From Paenibacillus oceani (lineage in GTDB: Bacteria; Bacillota; Bacilli; Paenibacillales; NBRC-103111), in contig NZ_JACXJA010000040.1 in NCBI RefSeq assembly GCF_014705615.1, positions 1-64,000 of the forward strand: 64,000 bases of DNA, given 5' to 3'. A program made the position numbers and the translations under genes. Below, piece after piece: positions 25,255 to 35,285 of this stretch. How positions within the stretch are numbered: position 1 is the stretch's first letter; each line of letters starts with the position of its first letter. Below the pieces are notes generated by a model. It did not search any database. It saw only the letters and a program-made list of their open reading frames with translations, and was not told the origin of the DNA.

Positions 25255-27885
25255 TTACTTCGCCGCCTGCTCGGCAACAAGCGATTCGACCGCCTGCAAT
25301 GCCTCGTCCAGCTTGGAAGGGTCTTTGCCTCCAGCCTGGGCCATGTCCGGACGACCGCCTCCGCCGCCTCCGCAGCGGGAAGCCGCTTCCTTCACCAGCT
25401 TGCCGGCATGGAAGCCCTGCTGCACCAGATCCGGGGTAACGGCCGCTACGAGATTCACCTTGCCGTCGCTGACTGCGCCGACGACGATAACCGCAGAGCC
25501 GAGCTTTACCTTCATCTGGTCAACGATCGTGCGCAAGGAGTCCATGTCGCCTGCATCCACCTTGGCGGCGAGCAGCGTGACGCCTCCGACCTGCTTGGCG
25601 CTGTCTGTCAAAGAACCGGCTTCGATCGCGCTCAGCTTGCCGCGCAGCGACTCGTTCTCGCGGCCCAGCTCCTTGATCTGGCCGAGCATCGCTTCGACCC
25701 GCTTCGGCACGTCCGGCACATTCGACTTCAGCAGCGACGCCGCTTCCCGAAGCAGCTGAAGCTGGCCGTCCAGGTACAGATAAGCGCTACGTCCGGTTAC
25801 CGCTTCGATCCGGCGGACACCCGAGCCTATGCCGCTTTCGCTGACGATCTTGAACAGGCCGATTTCGGCCGTATTCCGCACGTGGCAGCCCCCGCACAGC
25901 TCGATGCTGTATTCGCCGACTTGCACGACGCGGACGACGTCGCCGTATTTCTCGCCGAACAGCGCCATCGCGCCCATCGCTTTCGCTTCGGCAATCGGCT
26001 TGGACTCGATATCGACGGACGTTTGTCTCCAGATCTGCTCGTTCACCCGTTCTTCGATGCGGGTCAGCTCTTCGGCGCTGATGCTGCCGAAATGGGAGAA
26101 GTCGAAGCGCAGACGGTCCGGCTCGACCAGCGAGCCCGCCTGATTGACATGGTCGCCGAGCGTTTCCTTGAGCGCCTTGTGCAGCAGATGCGTCGCCGTA
26201 TGATTTTTGACGATATCGTCGCGCTTGCCGGATTCGACTGCGGCCTGCACCGTATCTCCCTTGCGAAGCGTCCCGTTCGCGACTTTCACCGTATGGACGG
26301 TCTGGCCGTGCGGAGCTTTCCAAACGTCCTCGACGGAAGCCTCGAGCTGGGCGCCGGTAATCGTACCGCGGTCGCTGACTTGTCCGCCGCTCTCCGCATA
26401 AAACGGGGTGCGGTCGAGCAGCACCTGGCATACTTCGCCGCTGCCGGCCATGTCGACGAACGAATCGCCGCTTACAATTGCAATAATATTAGCACTTGTT
26501 ACCAGATCAGTATATCCAACAAACTCGGTTTTAACCGTAAAATCGGTGAGCGGACCGCCCTGCACCTTCATGCTGTCCGTCTCCTGACGTGCCGAACGCG
26601 CACGACTGCGCTGAGCCTCCATCTCGCTGTCGAATCCGGCCCGGTCGACGGTAAAGCCGTTCTCCGCCGCGAAATCCTCGGTCAGGTCAAACGGGAAGCC
26701 GTACGTGTCGTACAGACGGAACGCGTCCTCGCCGCCGACTACCGTACCGCCTTCCTTCTTCAGCCCGGCGATAATCGACGATAGCATATCGAGACCGTCG
26801 GACAACGTCTCGTGGAAGCGCTCCTCCTCGTTCCGGATCACTTTCTCGATAAATTCCCGCTTCTCGACCACCTCGGGATAATAAGCGCCCATAATCTCGC
26901 CGACGACCGGCGTCAGCTCATACAGGAACGGCTTGTCGATGCCGAGCGACTTCCCGTAACGCACGGCGCGGCGCAGCAAGCGGCGGATAATGTAGCCGCG
27001 GCCTTCGTTGGAAGGAAGCACGCCGTCCCCTACGGAGAATACGACAGTACGGATATGGTCGGCGATGACCTTCAGCGCTATGTCATGCTCTTCATTCGTA
27101 TGATACGTCACACCGGCGATGGCGCTCGTCTTCTGGATAATCGGCTGGAACAGATCGGTATCGAAGTTCGAGTCGACGTCCTGCAAAATCGAGGCGAACC
27201 GCTCGAGTCCCGCTCCGGTATCGATATTTTTGTTCGGCAGCGGCGTGTAGCTGCCGTCCTTGTTATGGTTGAACTGCGAGAATACGAGATTCCACACTTC
27301 GAGGAACCGCTCGTTCTCTCCGCCCGGCCAGCATTCGGGATCGTTCAGGTCGCCGTATTTGTCGCCGCGGTCATAGAAGATTTCCGTACAAGGACCGCAA
27401 GGGCCTTCGCCGATATCCCAGAAGTTTTCCTCCAGCTTGTAGATACGGTTTTCCGGAATGCCGATTTTTTTGTTCCAGAACTCGTAGGCTTCCGTATCTT
27501 CCGGATATACGGTTACGGACAATCGGTCCGGATCGAAGCCGATCCATTTCTTGTCGGTCAGAAACTCCCACGCCCAGGTGATCGTCTCTTCTTTGAAATA
27601 GTCCCCGATCGAGAAATTGCCGAGCATCTCGAACATCGTATGGTGGCGGCGCGTCTTGCCGACATTTTCGATATCGTTGGTACGGATACATTTTTGCGAG
27701 TTGGCGATCCGCGGATTTTCCGGTACGACCCTGCCGTCGAAATACGGCTTCAGTGGCGCCATCCCCGCATTGATCCAGAGCAGAGACGGGTCGTTGTGAG
27801 GCACAAGCGACGCGCTCGGCTCAATCTTATGTCCTTTCTCCGCAAAAAACTCCAGCCACTTCCCGCGTATTTCACTTGCTTTCAT
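25255..27885 (-). CDS. alaS: Alanyl-tRNA synthetase
   Basis: This is an 876-residue enzyme that charges tRNA-Ala. The class II catalytic domain starts [21 protein letters not shown] and contains [19 protein letters not shown] (motif 2). The editing domain shows [11 protein letters not shown] and [15 protein letters not shown], the HxxxH...CxxxH zinc set that clears Ser- and Gly-tRNA-Ala. The C-terminal DHHA1 domain has [15 protein letters not shown]. Start ATG 27885 is chosen by homology and a GGAGG 11 bp away; longer in-frame readings run into the T-box leader. Expression is controlled by the T-box directly upstream. Confidence 0.97.
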   Translation of the reverse strand: MKASEIRGKWLEFFAEKGHKIEPSASLVPHNDPSLLWINAGMAPLKPYFDGRVVPENPRIANSQKCIRTNDIENVGKTRRHHTMFEMLGNFSIGDYFKEETITWAWEFLTDKKWIGFDPDRLSVTVYPEDTEAYEFWNKKIGIPENRIYKLEENFWDIGEGPCGPCTEIFYDRGDKYGDLNDPECWPGGENERFLEVWNLVFSQFNHNKDGSYTPLPNKNIDTGAGLERFASILQDVDSNFDTDLFQPIIQKTSAIAGVTYHTNEEHDIALKVIADHIRTVVFSVGDGVLPSNEGRGYIIRRLLRRAVRYGKSLGIDKPFLYELTPVVGEIMGAYYPEVVEKREFIEKVIRNEEERFHETLSDGLDMLSSIIAGLKKEGGTVVGGEDAFRLYDTYGFPFDLTEDFAAENGFTVDRAGFDSEMEAQRSRARSARQETDSMKVQGGPLTDFTVKTEFVGYTDLVTSANIIAIVSGDSFVDMAGSGEVCQVLLDRTPFYAESGGQVSDRGTITGAQLEASVEDVWKAPHGQTVHTVKVANGTLRKGDTVQAAVESGKRDDIVKNHTATHLLHKALKETLGDHVNQAGSLVEPDRLRFDFSHFGSISAEELTRIEERVNEQIWRQTSVDIESKPIAEAKAMGAMALFGEKYGDVVRVVQVGEYSIELCGGCHVRNTAEIGLFKIVSESGIGSGVRRIEAVTGRSAYLYLDGQLQLLREAASLLKSNVPDVPKRVEAMLGQIKELGRENESLRGKLSAIEAGSLTDSAKQVGGVTLLAAKVDAGDMDSLRTIVDQMKVKLGSAVIVVGAVSDGKVNLVAAVTPDLVQQGFHAGKLVKEAASRCGGGGGGRPDMAQAGGKDPSKLDEALQAVESLVAEQAAK

Positions 27886-27915
27886 CGGGTTCCATGCCTC
27901 CATATTCGATAGTGG

Positions 27916-28291
27916 GGGTAAAAAAACAAAAATCGCCCCTGAAAATTCAGGGACGAGGTCTTCTCTCGCGGTACCACCCTGGTTATTGCAAGTGTCCGCT
28001 TCTGACCGTCCTTCGTAGATAACGCCTCCCTCCCGGGAAACGCCGCTCGAATCGGCCGCAGCGCAAACAGCCCGCAATCGCCTTGTGCCGGAAAATAACG
28101 GTTCCGTACCGGTGGAGTTCATCCACGCTCCGAAGTAGCGTTCGGCCATCCTTCTTCATAAAAGCTCTTGCAGCGCGCTGCCGGACACATGAGGAGCGTC
28201 CGACCCGGAGCTTTCTCTCTGGATCAAGGGCGATGGCTTACTCGTTTCGTCATGGCGTTAAGCGATATGCCGTTTTTTTGAACCGCATTCA
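27916..28291 (-). ncRNA. T-box riboswitch (alanine) leader of alaS
   Basis: Reading the minus strand, the 14-nt T-box AGGGTGGTACCGCG is an exact match to the consensus (27967-27980). It is followed by the terminator CGTCCCTGAATTTTCAGGGGCG and a T-rich tract with TTTTTTT (about 27920-27955). The leader is about 375 nt from the predicted start site, a normal size, with upstream sequence able to form stem I. Uncharged tRNA-Ala would pair with the T-box and specifier and allow read-through into alaS. I did not assign the specifier codon securely; Ala is taken from the gene. Confidence 0.92.
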
Positions 28292-28298
28292 TCCCTTA

Positions 28299-28327
28299 AT
28301 TTTATAGCCCCGCCCCTCGCTTGTCAA
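28299..28327 (-). promoter_or_regulatory. alaS: Promoter of the alaS T-box transcript
   Basis: On the minus strand TTGACA (28322-28327), 17 bp, TAAAAT (28299-28304). A strong SigA-type promoter. Confidence 0.8.
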
Positions 28328-28354
28328 ATGGTTCGCGGGTTTTGCCGCCCTGTG

Positions 28355-29257
28355 CTAGTGAATGTCCTTCTTCTTGAACTGCCCGCCCATGACGTCGTGA
28401 ATATTGCCTACGGCAAGAAAAGCCCCCGAATCGATCTCCTCGACGATCGCTTTCAGCTTGGCCTCCTCCAGCCTCGTAATCACGCAGAAGATAACCTGCT
28501 TGTCGTCGCCGGTATAGGCGCCTTCCCCTCTTAAGTACGTAACTCCGCGACCAAGCCGGTCGAGCAGCGCATCCCCCAGCTCCCGGTACTTGTCGCTGAT
28601 GATCCAGACCGACTTCGATTCGTCGAAACCGGCCATCACAATGTCGATCATCTTGAAGGCGATGTAATAAGCGATCAGCGAATACATCGCACGGTCCCAG
28701 CCGAAGACAAAGCCCGCGCTGCCGAGTATGAAAAAGTTAAAAAACATGACGATTTGCCCGACGGAAAACGGCGATCTTTTGTAAAGCAATATCGCTACGA
28801 TCTCCGTACCGTCCAGCGACCCGCCGGCCCGGATGACGAGGCCGACGCCGATTCCAACGATGATCCCCCCGAACACGGCCGCCAGCAGCGGGTCCATCGT
28901 GAGAGGCTCCACCGGGTGCAGCAGCGTTGTCCCTGCCGACATCACAAGAACTCCGTACAAGGTCGATAAAGCAAACGTTTTCCCGATCGATTTGTAGCCG
29001 ATAAACAGAAACGGCAAGTTCAGCAAAGTGAGAAACAGGCCAAGCGGCAGTCCCGTCAAATACTTGCTTATAATGGAAATGCCGACGACCCCGCCGTCGA
29101 TAATGTTGTTCGGGACGAGAAAAATTTCAAGCCCTACCGATACGGACGCCGCACCGAGAAAAATAAGGATCGCCCTTTTGGCGATCAGCGCCTTGGAGCT
29201 TCTCCGATGCTGCTGCCGGATGGCGTCGATGACTCCGGATTCATGCGAAATGGACAC
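28355..29257 (-). CDS. YitT-family membrane protein (DUF161/DUF2179)
   Basis: This is a 300-residue membrane protein. It has a short basic N-terminus, five predicted membrane helices (about 33-195; VGLEIFLVPNNIIDGGVVGISIISKYLTGLP and the GGSLDGTEI motif are typical), and a C-terminal soluble DUF2179 domain (about 215-290, GVTYLRGEGAYTGDDKQVIFCVITRLE) of ferredoxin-like fold that may sense a ligand. Function is unknown; transport has been proposed. GTG at 29257 is chosen because GGAAGGGAG lies 8 bp before it. It is the first accessory gene between alaS and yrrI. Confidence 0.85.
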   Translation of the reverse strand: MSISHESGVIDAIRQQHRRSSKALIAKRAILIFLGAASVSVGLEIFLVPNNIIDGGVVGISIISKYLTGLPLGLFLTLLNLPFLFIGYKSIGKTFALSTLYGVLVMSAGTTLLHPVEPLTMDPLLAAVFGGIIVGIGVGLVIRAGGSLDGTEIVAILLYKRSPFSVGQIVMFFNFFILGSAGFVFGWDRAMYSLIAYYIAFKMIDIVMAGFDESKSVWIISDKYRELGDALLDRLGRGVTYLRGEGAYTGDDKQVIFCVITRLEEAKLKAIVEEIDSGAFLAVGNIHDVMGGQFKKKDIH

Positions 29258-29539
29258 GGCAAGAACTCCCTTCCTTGCTAACGCTCGTATAGCGGTCTTC
29301 TTTTTTTTTATTGTACCCACTTCTCCCGGATTTGCTTTTGCTTCGCTTACTCGGCACCCGACGCTTCGTTCCGGCTGCAGGCAGAAGCCCGGTACTATGG
29401 AAAGTTAGTACTTCTCGCTTGCGGCTTCACCGTCTAAGATTAGGATCAGGTGCTAGGACGTGATGCAACAGCAATGACGAGCGACAAAAAGCTTCAGGAC
29501 CCTATCCGGCGCCCATCTTACAAATCGAGGTGTATTCGT

Positions 29540-29983
29540 ATGATTAGAAGAAGAAATACAACCGCTTTCTCTTTTTTATCCTGGGCATCGTTCGCTTGTG
29601 CGTTTCTGGCTATGTTTATCGGTATCTATACATTAGAGGAACCGTTGTCCGTCAAAGGTTACTACGCAGTCGCCGCCTTATACTTGACGATGTCCGCTTT
29701 TGTCCTGCAAAAGACGATCCGGGACAACCAGGAAGATGCAGACGCGGGCAAGAAACGGAACTCCGGAGCGTTTACGTTTTTGTCCTGGGCCGCTTTCGCC
29801 ACGGCGCTGATTGCCATGTTCGTCGGCATCTACAATTTGAATCAGCCGTTGTCCGTGCAAGGGTATTATGCGGTATGCGCCTTGTTTCTGACGATGTCCT
29901 CCTTCGTACTGCAGAAGACGGTACGGGACAACAAAGAGGACGACGACCTGATCGGTCCCGTGCACGCAGACGTTCAGGAATGA
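29540..29983 (+). CDS. YiaA/YiaB-like membrane protein with internal duplication
   Basis: This is a 147-residue membrane protein made of two near-identical halves of about 68 residues. Each half has two membrane helices: TAFSFLSWASFACAFLAMFIGIY / GYYAVAALYLTMSAFVLQKTIRDN, and AFTFLSWAAFATALIAMFVGIYNL / GYYAVCALFLTMSSFVLQKTVRDN. This matches the 'yiaAB two helix' domain seen twice. Function is unknown. The ATG at 29540 follows GAGGTG. It stands alone in the accessory block. Confidence 0.8.
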   Translation: MIRRRNTTAFSFLSWASFACAFLAMFIGIYTLEEPLSVKGYYAVAALYLTMSAFVLQKTIRDNQEDADAGKKRNSGAFTFLSWAAFATALIAMFVGIYNLNQPLSVQGYYAVCALFLTMSSFVLQKTVRDNKEDDDLIGPVHADVQE

Positions 29984-30071
29984 CCGGACGTCCCTGCCGC
30001 CGATTCAATCATAACGGTGATTATAGTGCGATTCTCCCCCGCTGTCTATGAGGCTGACGACGGATGAAACG

Positions 30072-30108
30072 CAAAAAAAAGCCCGGTACCCCTCAGGGCG
30101 CCGGGCTA
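30072..30108 (-). terminator. Rho-independent terminator after the paired dehydrogenase genes
   Basis: On the minus strand AGCCCGGCGCC-CTGA-GGGGTACCGGGCT is followed by TTTTTTT. It ends the two-gene Gfo/Idh operon. Confidence 0.85.
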
Positions 30109-30138
30109 TCGTGCTTTTTTCTTACAATTTCATTTCAT

Positions 30139-31131
30139 TTAAGACAGCTTAACCGGCTGACCGCTCTTGACGGACTCGTATCCGGCCAGCGCAACCTCGG
30201 CGGAGCGAAGGCCGTCCTCGCCGCTGATCGGAGACGCCTTGCCTTCGATCAGAGCGTCTACGAACGACTTGACCATGTAGTGGTCCATCGAATCGCCCCA
30301 GTACAAATATTGCCCTCTGCCGACATCGTCGCTGTACAGCTCGGTTTTCTGAGCGAAGCTGTCTACCGAGATCGTACCCTTGGTGCCGATGATTTCCATC
30401 GTTACGTCACCCCAGGTCGGGAACGTCTTGGAACGCGACCAGCTTGTATCGAGTACGCCGAACGCGCCGTTGTCGAATTTGACATGGATCATTCCCGCGT
30501 CGTCTACCTTCAGTTCTTCATGGAACAGCGTTGCGGCATACGCGTACACTTCGTTCACTTTGGAGCCGGTGAACCAGTTCATCAAGTCCATCACGTGTAC
30601 GGTATGATCGAGCAGCGCGCCGCCGCCGGAAAGCTCGGGCTCGACGAACCATCTGCCCGGCATCGAGCCGCGGTTCGTCCCTTTGATCGCGATAATCTCG
30701 CCGATCTCGCCACGGTCGACCGCTTGCTTGGCGTTAATCACCGCAGGCAAGTAGCGGCAAGGGAATGCGGTCATCAGCTGTACGCCGTTGTCGCTGCAAG
30801 CTGCGATCATCCGCTCCATCTCGGCAACGGAAATGCCAAGCGGCTTTTCGCAGATTACGTGTTTTTTGGCGTTCGCCGAATCAATTGTCTGTTGGGCGTG
30901 GAACGCGTTCTCGGAGCAGATGACAACCGCGTCCATATCAGAGATAGCCAGCAAATCTCGGTAATCTTCGTAATAAGCGATCCCGTGTTTGGTTACGACG
31001 CCTTCCACACGGCTTTTGACTTCGTCGGCGATACCGACGAGCTCTACTTCCGGCAAGGCGAGCAGCGCATGGAGATAGGAGAACGCATGTCCGTGCGCAA
31101 AGCTGATCATGCCCACTTTAAGCTTGCTCAT
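30139..31131 (-). CDS. Gfo/Idh/MocA-family oxidoreductase (second of a pair)
   Basis: This is a 330-residue NAD(P)-dependent dehydrogenase. The N-terminus starts KVGMISFAHGHAFSYLHAL, so the canonical GxGxxG dinucleotide loop is replaced by a His-rich segment, as in some subfamilies. The catalytic Lys is in VICEKPLGIS (about residue 96) and the substrate-domain His pair is in LLDHTVHVMDLMNWF (about 180). The ATG overlaps the TGA of the upstream Gfo/Idh gene, so the two are made together and may act on successive steps, for example inositol or sugar-lactone oxidation. They are divergent from an AraC regulator. Confidence 0.87.
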   Translation of the reverse strand: MSKLKVGMISFAHGHAFSYLHALLALPEVELVGIADEVKSRVEGVVTKHGIAYYEDYRDLLAISDMDAVVICSENAFHAQQTIDSANAKKHVICEKPLGISVAEMERMIAACSDNGVQLMTAFPCRYLPAVINAKQAVDRGEIGEIIAIKGTNRGSMPGRWFVEPELSGGGALLDHTVHVMDLMNWFTGSKVNEVYAYAATLFHEELKVDDAGMIHVKFDNGAFGVLDTSWSRSKTFPTWGDVTMEIIGTKGTISVDSFAQKTELYSDDVGRGQYLYWGDSMDHYMVKSFVDALIEGKASPISGEDGLRSAEVALAGYESVKSGQPVKLS

Positions 31132-32126
31132 CGCGATCCCTCCCCTTTATTGAACACTACGGCTTGACCGGTGCGGACCGATTCCATCACGGCAAGACCG
31201 ATCTCAAGCGCCTTGTACGCATCCTGGGCCGTTACGATCGGCTCGCGGTTTTCGCGGATGCAATCGATATAGTGATGGATTTCCTTCTCGAACGGATTCG
31301 TGAAGCCCGGGCTTTGCGGGACTTCCACAAACGGTCCGCTTGCGTCTTTTGCAGCCGCTTTACGCACCTGCACCGATTTGGTTTGCGAGCTGTCGCTGCG
31401 GATAATCCCTTTGCTGCCCGCAATTTCAGCTGCGGTCGTGAACGGTCCCGGGTAGCCCCAGTGCGCTTCCACGTTCGCTACTGCGCCGCTCTCGAATACA
31501 AGCGTGGCGGAAGCGTAGTCCACATTGCCTTCGACGGTGCGAAGTCCGTATACCGAACGCACTTCGCCAAGCGACCAGCGGAAAAAGTCGAGGTCGTGAA
31601 TCATTAGGTCGATGACGACGCCGCCGCTTTTCTCATCCTCGGCGAACCACGGACGGCGGTCTCCGGGATGTCCGCCGATCCGCTTCGCGTGAGCGACGCC
31701 GATCCGGCCGAGGGAACCGTCGTTGATTTTATTTCTCATCTGCACATACTCCGGGAAGAAACGGACGACATGTCCGATAAACAGCCGCACGCCGTTTTTC
31801 TCGCAGACGCTTATCATCTCCGCCGCGTCTTCCAGGTTCAGCGCGATCGGTTTTTCGCAAATAACGTGTTTGCCCGCATTAGCCGCACGAATCGAATACT
31901 CCTTGTGCAGATAGCTCGGCAAGGTGACGCTTACAACTTCGCAGCCCGACTTCTCGAGCATCTCGTCAAATGACGTATAGGCGGTCGCGCCTGTGCGCTT
32001 GGCCATGTTCTCCATGAGATCCGGCTGAATATCGCATACTCCGACTACGGTTACGCCGGGAACTTTCGCATAGCTGCTGGCATGGACGTTGCCTAGGCCG
32101 CCGCAGCCGACGATTGCTACTTTCAT
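31128..32126 (-). CDS. Gfo/Idh/MocA-family oxidoreductase (first of a pair)
   Basis: This is a 332-residue enzyme with a canonical Rossmann loop KVAIVGCGGLGNVHASSY, CEKPIALN (about 95) and GGVVIDLMIHDLDFFRW (about 175) for substrate binding. Start ATG 32126 has GGGGAGAGGG upstream. It is first in a two-gene operon with 4-bp overlap to the next dehydrogenase. The AraC regulator gene begins in the opposite direction about 175 bp away and probably controls the pair. Substrate unknown; a cyclic polyol or sugar is the family norm. Confidence 0.88.
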   Translation of the reverse strand: MKVAIVGCGGLGNVHASSYAKVPGVTVVGVCDIQPDLMENMAKRTGATAYTSFDEMLEKSGCEVVSVTLPSYLHKEYSIRAANAGKHVICEKPIALNLEDAAEMISVCEKNGVRLFIGHVVRFFPEYVQMRNKINDGSLGRIGVAHAKRIGGHPGDRRPWFAEDEKSGGVVIDLMIHDLDFFRWSLGEVRSVYGLRTVEGNVDYASATLVFESGAVANVEAHWGYPGPFTTAAEIAGSKGIIRSDSSQTKSVQVRKAAAKDASGPFVEVPQSPGFTNPFEKEIHHYIDCIRENREPIVTAQDAYKALEIGLAVMESVRTGQAVVFNKGEGSR

Positions 32127-32150
32127 GGCTTTCCCTCTCCCCATTTCGTG

Positions 32151-32156
32151 TATAAT
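32151..32156 (+). promoter_or_regulatory. -10 box of the AraC-family gene
   Basis: TATAAT at 32151-32156 on the plus strand, within the divergent region. The -35 is weak. A leader of about 135 nt would precede the preferred start at 32300. Confidence 0.35.
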
Positions 32157-32299
32157 GGATTCATAAGCAGTACAAGGCCAGACATTACTCTGACTTGTTC
32201 ATGAACCAACAATACAATGTTTGGGATAGGACGTATATGCCGTCATTTGTCGGCTTTGTATCCAATTTTGTCATGTCCCGCAAAGCAGGTGCCGCCCCT

Positions 32300-33211
32300 A
32301 TGGAAATTTATAAAGAGCCGATCCATTATCAGAATCCGGTGCTGTGCATCAAGGTATGGAAATTCGAGCAGCCGGGCCGCCCGAGACCGAAGCCGGCGGT
32401 TGCGGCTACCCAGGAGCAGCTTCAGAACGTGCGCTGGCACTATCATAAAGAAGTGGAGTTCATTCTCGTCCAGAAGGGCATCCACGAAATCCATACGCCG
32501 AACCGCCCGTATCTGCTCCATCCGGGCGACGTGGTGGTGATCGGATCGTCCCAACTGCACCGCGGCCGTCCCTATAGCGAGGAAGGGCTTGTCTATATCG
32601 TGCTCCACGTCGATCTGGAAGCTTACTTCGATCCGGCGATGATGAGATACTACCGACATTTCTCTGAAGTACACCACCCGCTGGAGGACTTGAACTATAT
32701 GTTCCGGGAGAACGAGAACGTCCGCCGGGAGCTCGGGCGCATCATCGAACGGATTCATGACGAGATTATGGGCAAATCGACCGGTTATGAGATTGCGGCC
32801 AGCATGCATATCAAGCATCTGCTGCTGACGCTGCTGCGCGGGGATACGAGAGGACTGCTGCAGGCGCACGATCTGGTCGATCCGGGCGTCATGAAGCCGA
32901 TTCTCGAACATGTGGACAACCATCTGTCGGAGAAAATCGATATGGAACGGGTTAGCCATCTCGCAGGAATGAGCTACTTTTACTTCTCCAAATATTTCAA
33001 AAAAGCGATGGGCTCCTCGTTTACGGATTACGTCAACCGGAAGCGGATCGCCAAGGCGGAACGGCTGCTCGTGACGAGCAGCCAGAATGTGACGGAAATT
33101 GCCCGGGCGGTCGGCATCGAGAACATGGCTCATTTTTATGAGCTGTTCAAACGGTTTAACGGCTGCACCCCCAAGCAGTATTTGCGCAAAATCGACAGCG
33201 GCGTCGAGTGA
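32300..33211 (+). CDS. AraC-family regulator with N-terminal cupin domain
   Basis: This is a 303-residue regulator. The cupin sensor covers about 40-130 (WHYHKEVEFILVQKG and LHPGDVVVIGSSQLHRG with metal- or sugar-binding His residues). The double helix-turn-helix AraC domain covers about 205-300 (MERVSHLAGMSYFYFSKYFKKAMG and VTEIARAVGIENMAHFYELFKRFNG). The start is uncertain: ATG 32300 (MEIYKEPIHYQNP) begins at the conserved part, while ATG 32237 has a nearby AGGA but adds an unrelated leader. Divergent to the paired dehydrogenases, it is their likely sugar-responsive activator. Confidence 0.88.
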   Translation: MEIYKEPIHYQNPVLCIKVWKFEQPGRPRPKPAVAATQEQLQNVRWHYHKEVEFILVQKGIHEIHTPNRPYLLHPGDVVVIGSSQLHRGRPYSEEGLVYIVLHVDLEAYFDPAMMRYYRHFSEVHHPLEDLNYMFRENENVRRELGRIIERIHDEIMGKSTGYEIAASMHIKHLLLTLLRGDTRGLLQAHDLVDPGVMKPILEHVDNHLSEKIDMERVSHLAGMSYFYFSKYFKKAMGSSFTDYVNRKRIAKAERLLVTSSQNVTEIARAVGIENMAHFYELFKRFNGCTPKQYLRKIDSGVE

Positions 33212-33255
33212 CCAGCGGTTGCAAGCACGGCCGGCCGCTGTCGCGCAGAGGGACG

Positions 33256-33597
33256 TTATTCGTTCTCGTCTCCCTCTCCGCCGCCGCTGCCTTTGCTATT
33301 CTCTCCCGATTTTTTTGCGGATTCTTTTTCTTTTTTCTGCGCTTCCTTCTCGGCTTTCTCCAGCTTTTTCTGCTGTTCCTGCTCATATTGCTGCAGTTCC
33401 TTATACATCTGAAACTGTTTCTTAAGCTCCTGGTCGATAACGCTCGGCTGCTGGGTTTGCTGCTGCTTGCTTTGCTCCTCCTTGGCTTTTTTCTCTCCGC
33501 CGCATCCGGTTAATGCCGCAATCAGACCAATGCTGCCGGCGATTACCAGCACCTTGATCCCGGCTATCGCTTGAGCTGCTGCTCCGTTCCGCCTCAT
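33256..33597 (-). CDS. Small lipoprotein with long charged coiled-coil tail
   Basis: This is a 113-residue protein. The signal peptide MRRNGAAAQAIAGIKVLVIAGSIGLIA ends in the lipobox LTGC (Cys at about 32). The mature part is Glu/Lys/Gln-rich (KAKEEQSKQQQ..., then YEQEQQKKLEKAEKEAQKKEKE), predicted to be helical and coiled-coil, ending in a Gly/Ser/Glu tail. GGAGGGG lies before the ATG. It would be anchored on the outer face of the membrane. No family recognised. It lies next to the flotillin operon terminator but appears to be separate. Confidence 0.7.
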   Translation of the reverse strand: MRRNGAAAQAIAGIKVLVIAGSIGLIAALTGCGGEKKAKEEQSKQQQTQQPSVIDQELKKQFQMYKELQQYEQEQQKKLEKAEKEAQKKEKESAKKSGENSKGSGGGEGDENE

Positions 33598-33670
33598 GTC
33601 GTGTCCCCTCCGCCCCGCCTTTTAGAGATTAGCTTTCCCACGCAGGCAGATTCGATTCGTTTGCGTGCGC

Positions 33671-33704
33671 ATAATAAAAAGCCGCGACTGGATAGTCACG
33701 GCTT
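33671..33704 (-). terminator. Rho-independent terminator after flotillin
   Basis: On the minus strand AAGCCGTGACTATCCAGTC-like arm pairs to GCGGCTT, followed by TTTTATT. It ends the NfeD-flotillin operon. Confidence 0.75.
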
Positions 33705-33724
33705 CTATGCACGTCAGGACGGTA

Positions 33725-35260
33725 TTATTCGCGAGTCGGATCAGAATCCGACGGTTTGGCCGGCGCGGGGCCGACGGCTGCGCCACTCGCAACGCCGGCG
33801 CCTCCCGATAGCTTGCTGGTGAAGCCTTTGACCAACTTGTCGAGGTCGATGCCCGACACGCTCTTCAGCATCTCCGGTGCCGTCGCCATAAGCGAGGTCA
33901 CATAGTTGCTCAAGCGTGCGGCGCCTTCCCCGTTGCCGGTGTCGACGACCGTCAGCTTGTCGATCGAGCTAATTGGCTGCGCCACTTTACCGGCGAGCTC
34001 CGGAAGCATTTTCACGATAATATCGAGAACCGCTGCTTCGCCGAACTTCTCGAACGCTTCAGCCAGCTTCTGCTTCGCTTCCGCCTCGGCCAGACCGCGC
34101 AGACGGATCACTTCCGCCTCAGCCGTCCCTTTCGCCCGTTCCGCATCGGCGATCGCCAAACCTTCGAGACGCTTCTGCTCGGCGTTCGCCCTCGCCTCCG
34201 CTTCGATCTTGTACTGCAGCGCATCGGCTTCGCGAATACGCTTCGCCTTATCCGCCTCGGCCGCCTGCTCGACGGCGTAACGGTCGGCGTCCGCCTTCTT
34301 TTTCACTTCCGCATCGTACTGCTTCTCGCGGCGCAAAATCTCTTTCGCCTCAAGGTCGATTTCCCGCTCTTTACGGACCAGTTCCACCTGCATCTGCTCT
34401 TCGACGACGCTTTGTTTCGAACGCGCTTCCTGGATGTGATAGGCTTGGTCGGCTTCGGCCTTGGCCATATCCTGGTCTTTCTTAAACGCGGCCGTCTTCA
34501 GCTCTTTCTCCTTGGCTGCTTCGGCAATGTTCGTATCCCGCAAAAGCTCAGCCTTCATCCCATCCTCTTCGGCTTTCGCCTTCTGAATCCGGGAATCCCG
34601 CACCGCCTGGGCTTCGGCAATCTCGGCGTCGCGCTTCACCGCGGCGATCCGCGGCTTCCCGAGCGAGTCCAGATAACCGTGCTTGTCGCGCACGTCCTTG
34701 ATCGTGAACGAAACGATCTGCAGCCCCATCTTTTTCAAATCTTTTGCCGCTACGCCTTGAACCTCCTGGGCGAACTTGTCGCGGTTCCGGTACACTTCCT
34801 CGACCGTCATCGAGCCGAGAATGGAGCGGAGATGCCCTTCCAGCACTTCCTGCGCTTCTCCCTTCAGCGCCTCGGTCGGCTTGCCCATGAATTGCTCCGC
34901 CGCCGTAGCGACGTCTTCGACCACACTGCCGATCTTGATGATCGCCACCGCGTCCGTCATAACCGGCACGCCTTGTTCGGTATACACTTCCGGGGTGGAT
35001 ACGTCCAGCTTAAGCGACAGTAACGATAAGAACTCCGCTTTCTGGAAAATCGGCAGGATAAAAGCTCCGCCTCCGCGTACGATTTTGATTCGCCGTCCCG
35101 AATCGTCTGTGAGCACATTTTTGCTTCCCAAAAACGATCCCGTTACAATCATCGCCTCATCCGGGCTAACCGTCTTGTACCTGGCCCAAAACGCCAGCCC
35201 GAGCACGACAATTACGCCGATGACTATCGCCGGAATGACCAAAGCTTCTGAAAATTCCAT
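33725..35260 (-). CDS. floT: Flotillin (FloT/YuaG)
   Basis: This is a 511-residue SPFH scaffold protein of functional membrane microdomains. An N-terminal membrane-inserting segment (about 6-26, ALVIPAIVIGVIVVLGLAFWA) is followed by the PHB/SPFH domain (about 30-210) and a long flotillin coiled coil with repeated Glu-Ala (EA) pairs (about 215-420). The C-terminal part (LPELAGKVAQPISSIDKLTVVD) drives oligomerisation. Length matches B. subtilis FloT (about 509). It is 25 bp after the NfeD gene in the same operon under a SigW-type promoter, as in B. subtilis yuaF-floT. Confidence 0.95.
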   Translation of the reverse strand: MEFSEALVIPAIVIGVIVVLGLAFWARYKTVSPDEAMIVTGSFLGSKNVLTDDSGRRIKIVRGGGAFILPIFQKAEFLSLLSLKLDVSTPEVYTEQGVPVMTDAVAIIKIGSVVEDVATAAEQFMGKPTEALKGEAQEVLEGHLRSILGSMTVEEVYRNRDKFAQEVQGVAAKDLKKMGLQIVSFTIKDVRDKHGYLDSLGKPRIAAVKRDAEIAEAQAVRDSRIQKAKAEEDGMKAELLRDTNIAEAAKEKELKTAAFKKDQDMAKAEADQAYHIQEARSKQSVVEEQMQVELVRKEREIDLEAKEILRREKQYDAEVKKKADADRYAVEQAAEADKAKRIREADALQYKIEAEARANAEQKRLEGLAIADAERAKGTAEAEVIRLRGLAEAEAKQKLAEAFEKFGEAAVLDIIVKMLPELAGKVAQPISSIDKLTVVDTGNGEGAARLSNYVTSLMATAPEMLKSVSGIDLDKLVKGFTSKLSGGAGVASGAAVGPAPAKPSDSDPTRE

Positions 35261-35285
35261 CCAATCTCTCCTCTCTGATTACGGG

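Noticed and set aside
28141-28280. Reading the sequence upstream of alaS as an N-terminal extension of the synthetase
   Set aside because: The region is a T-box leader with exact T-box sequence and terminator. The synthetase family starts at [10 protein letters not shown].
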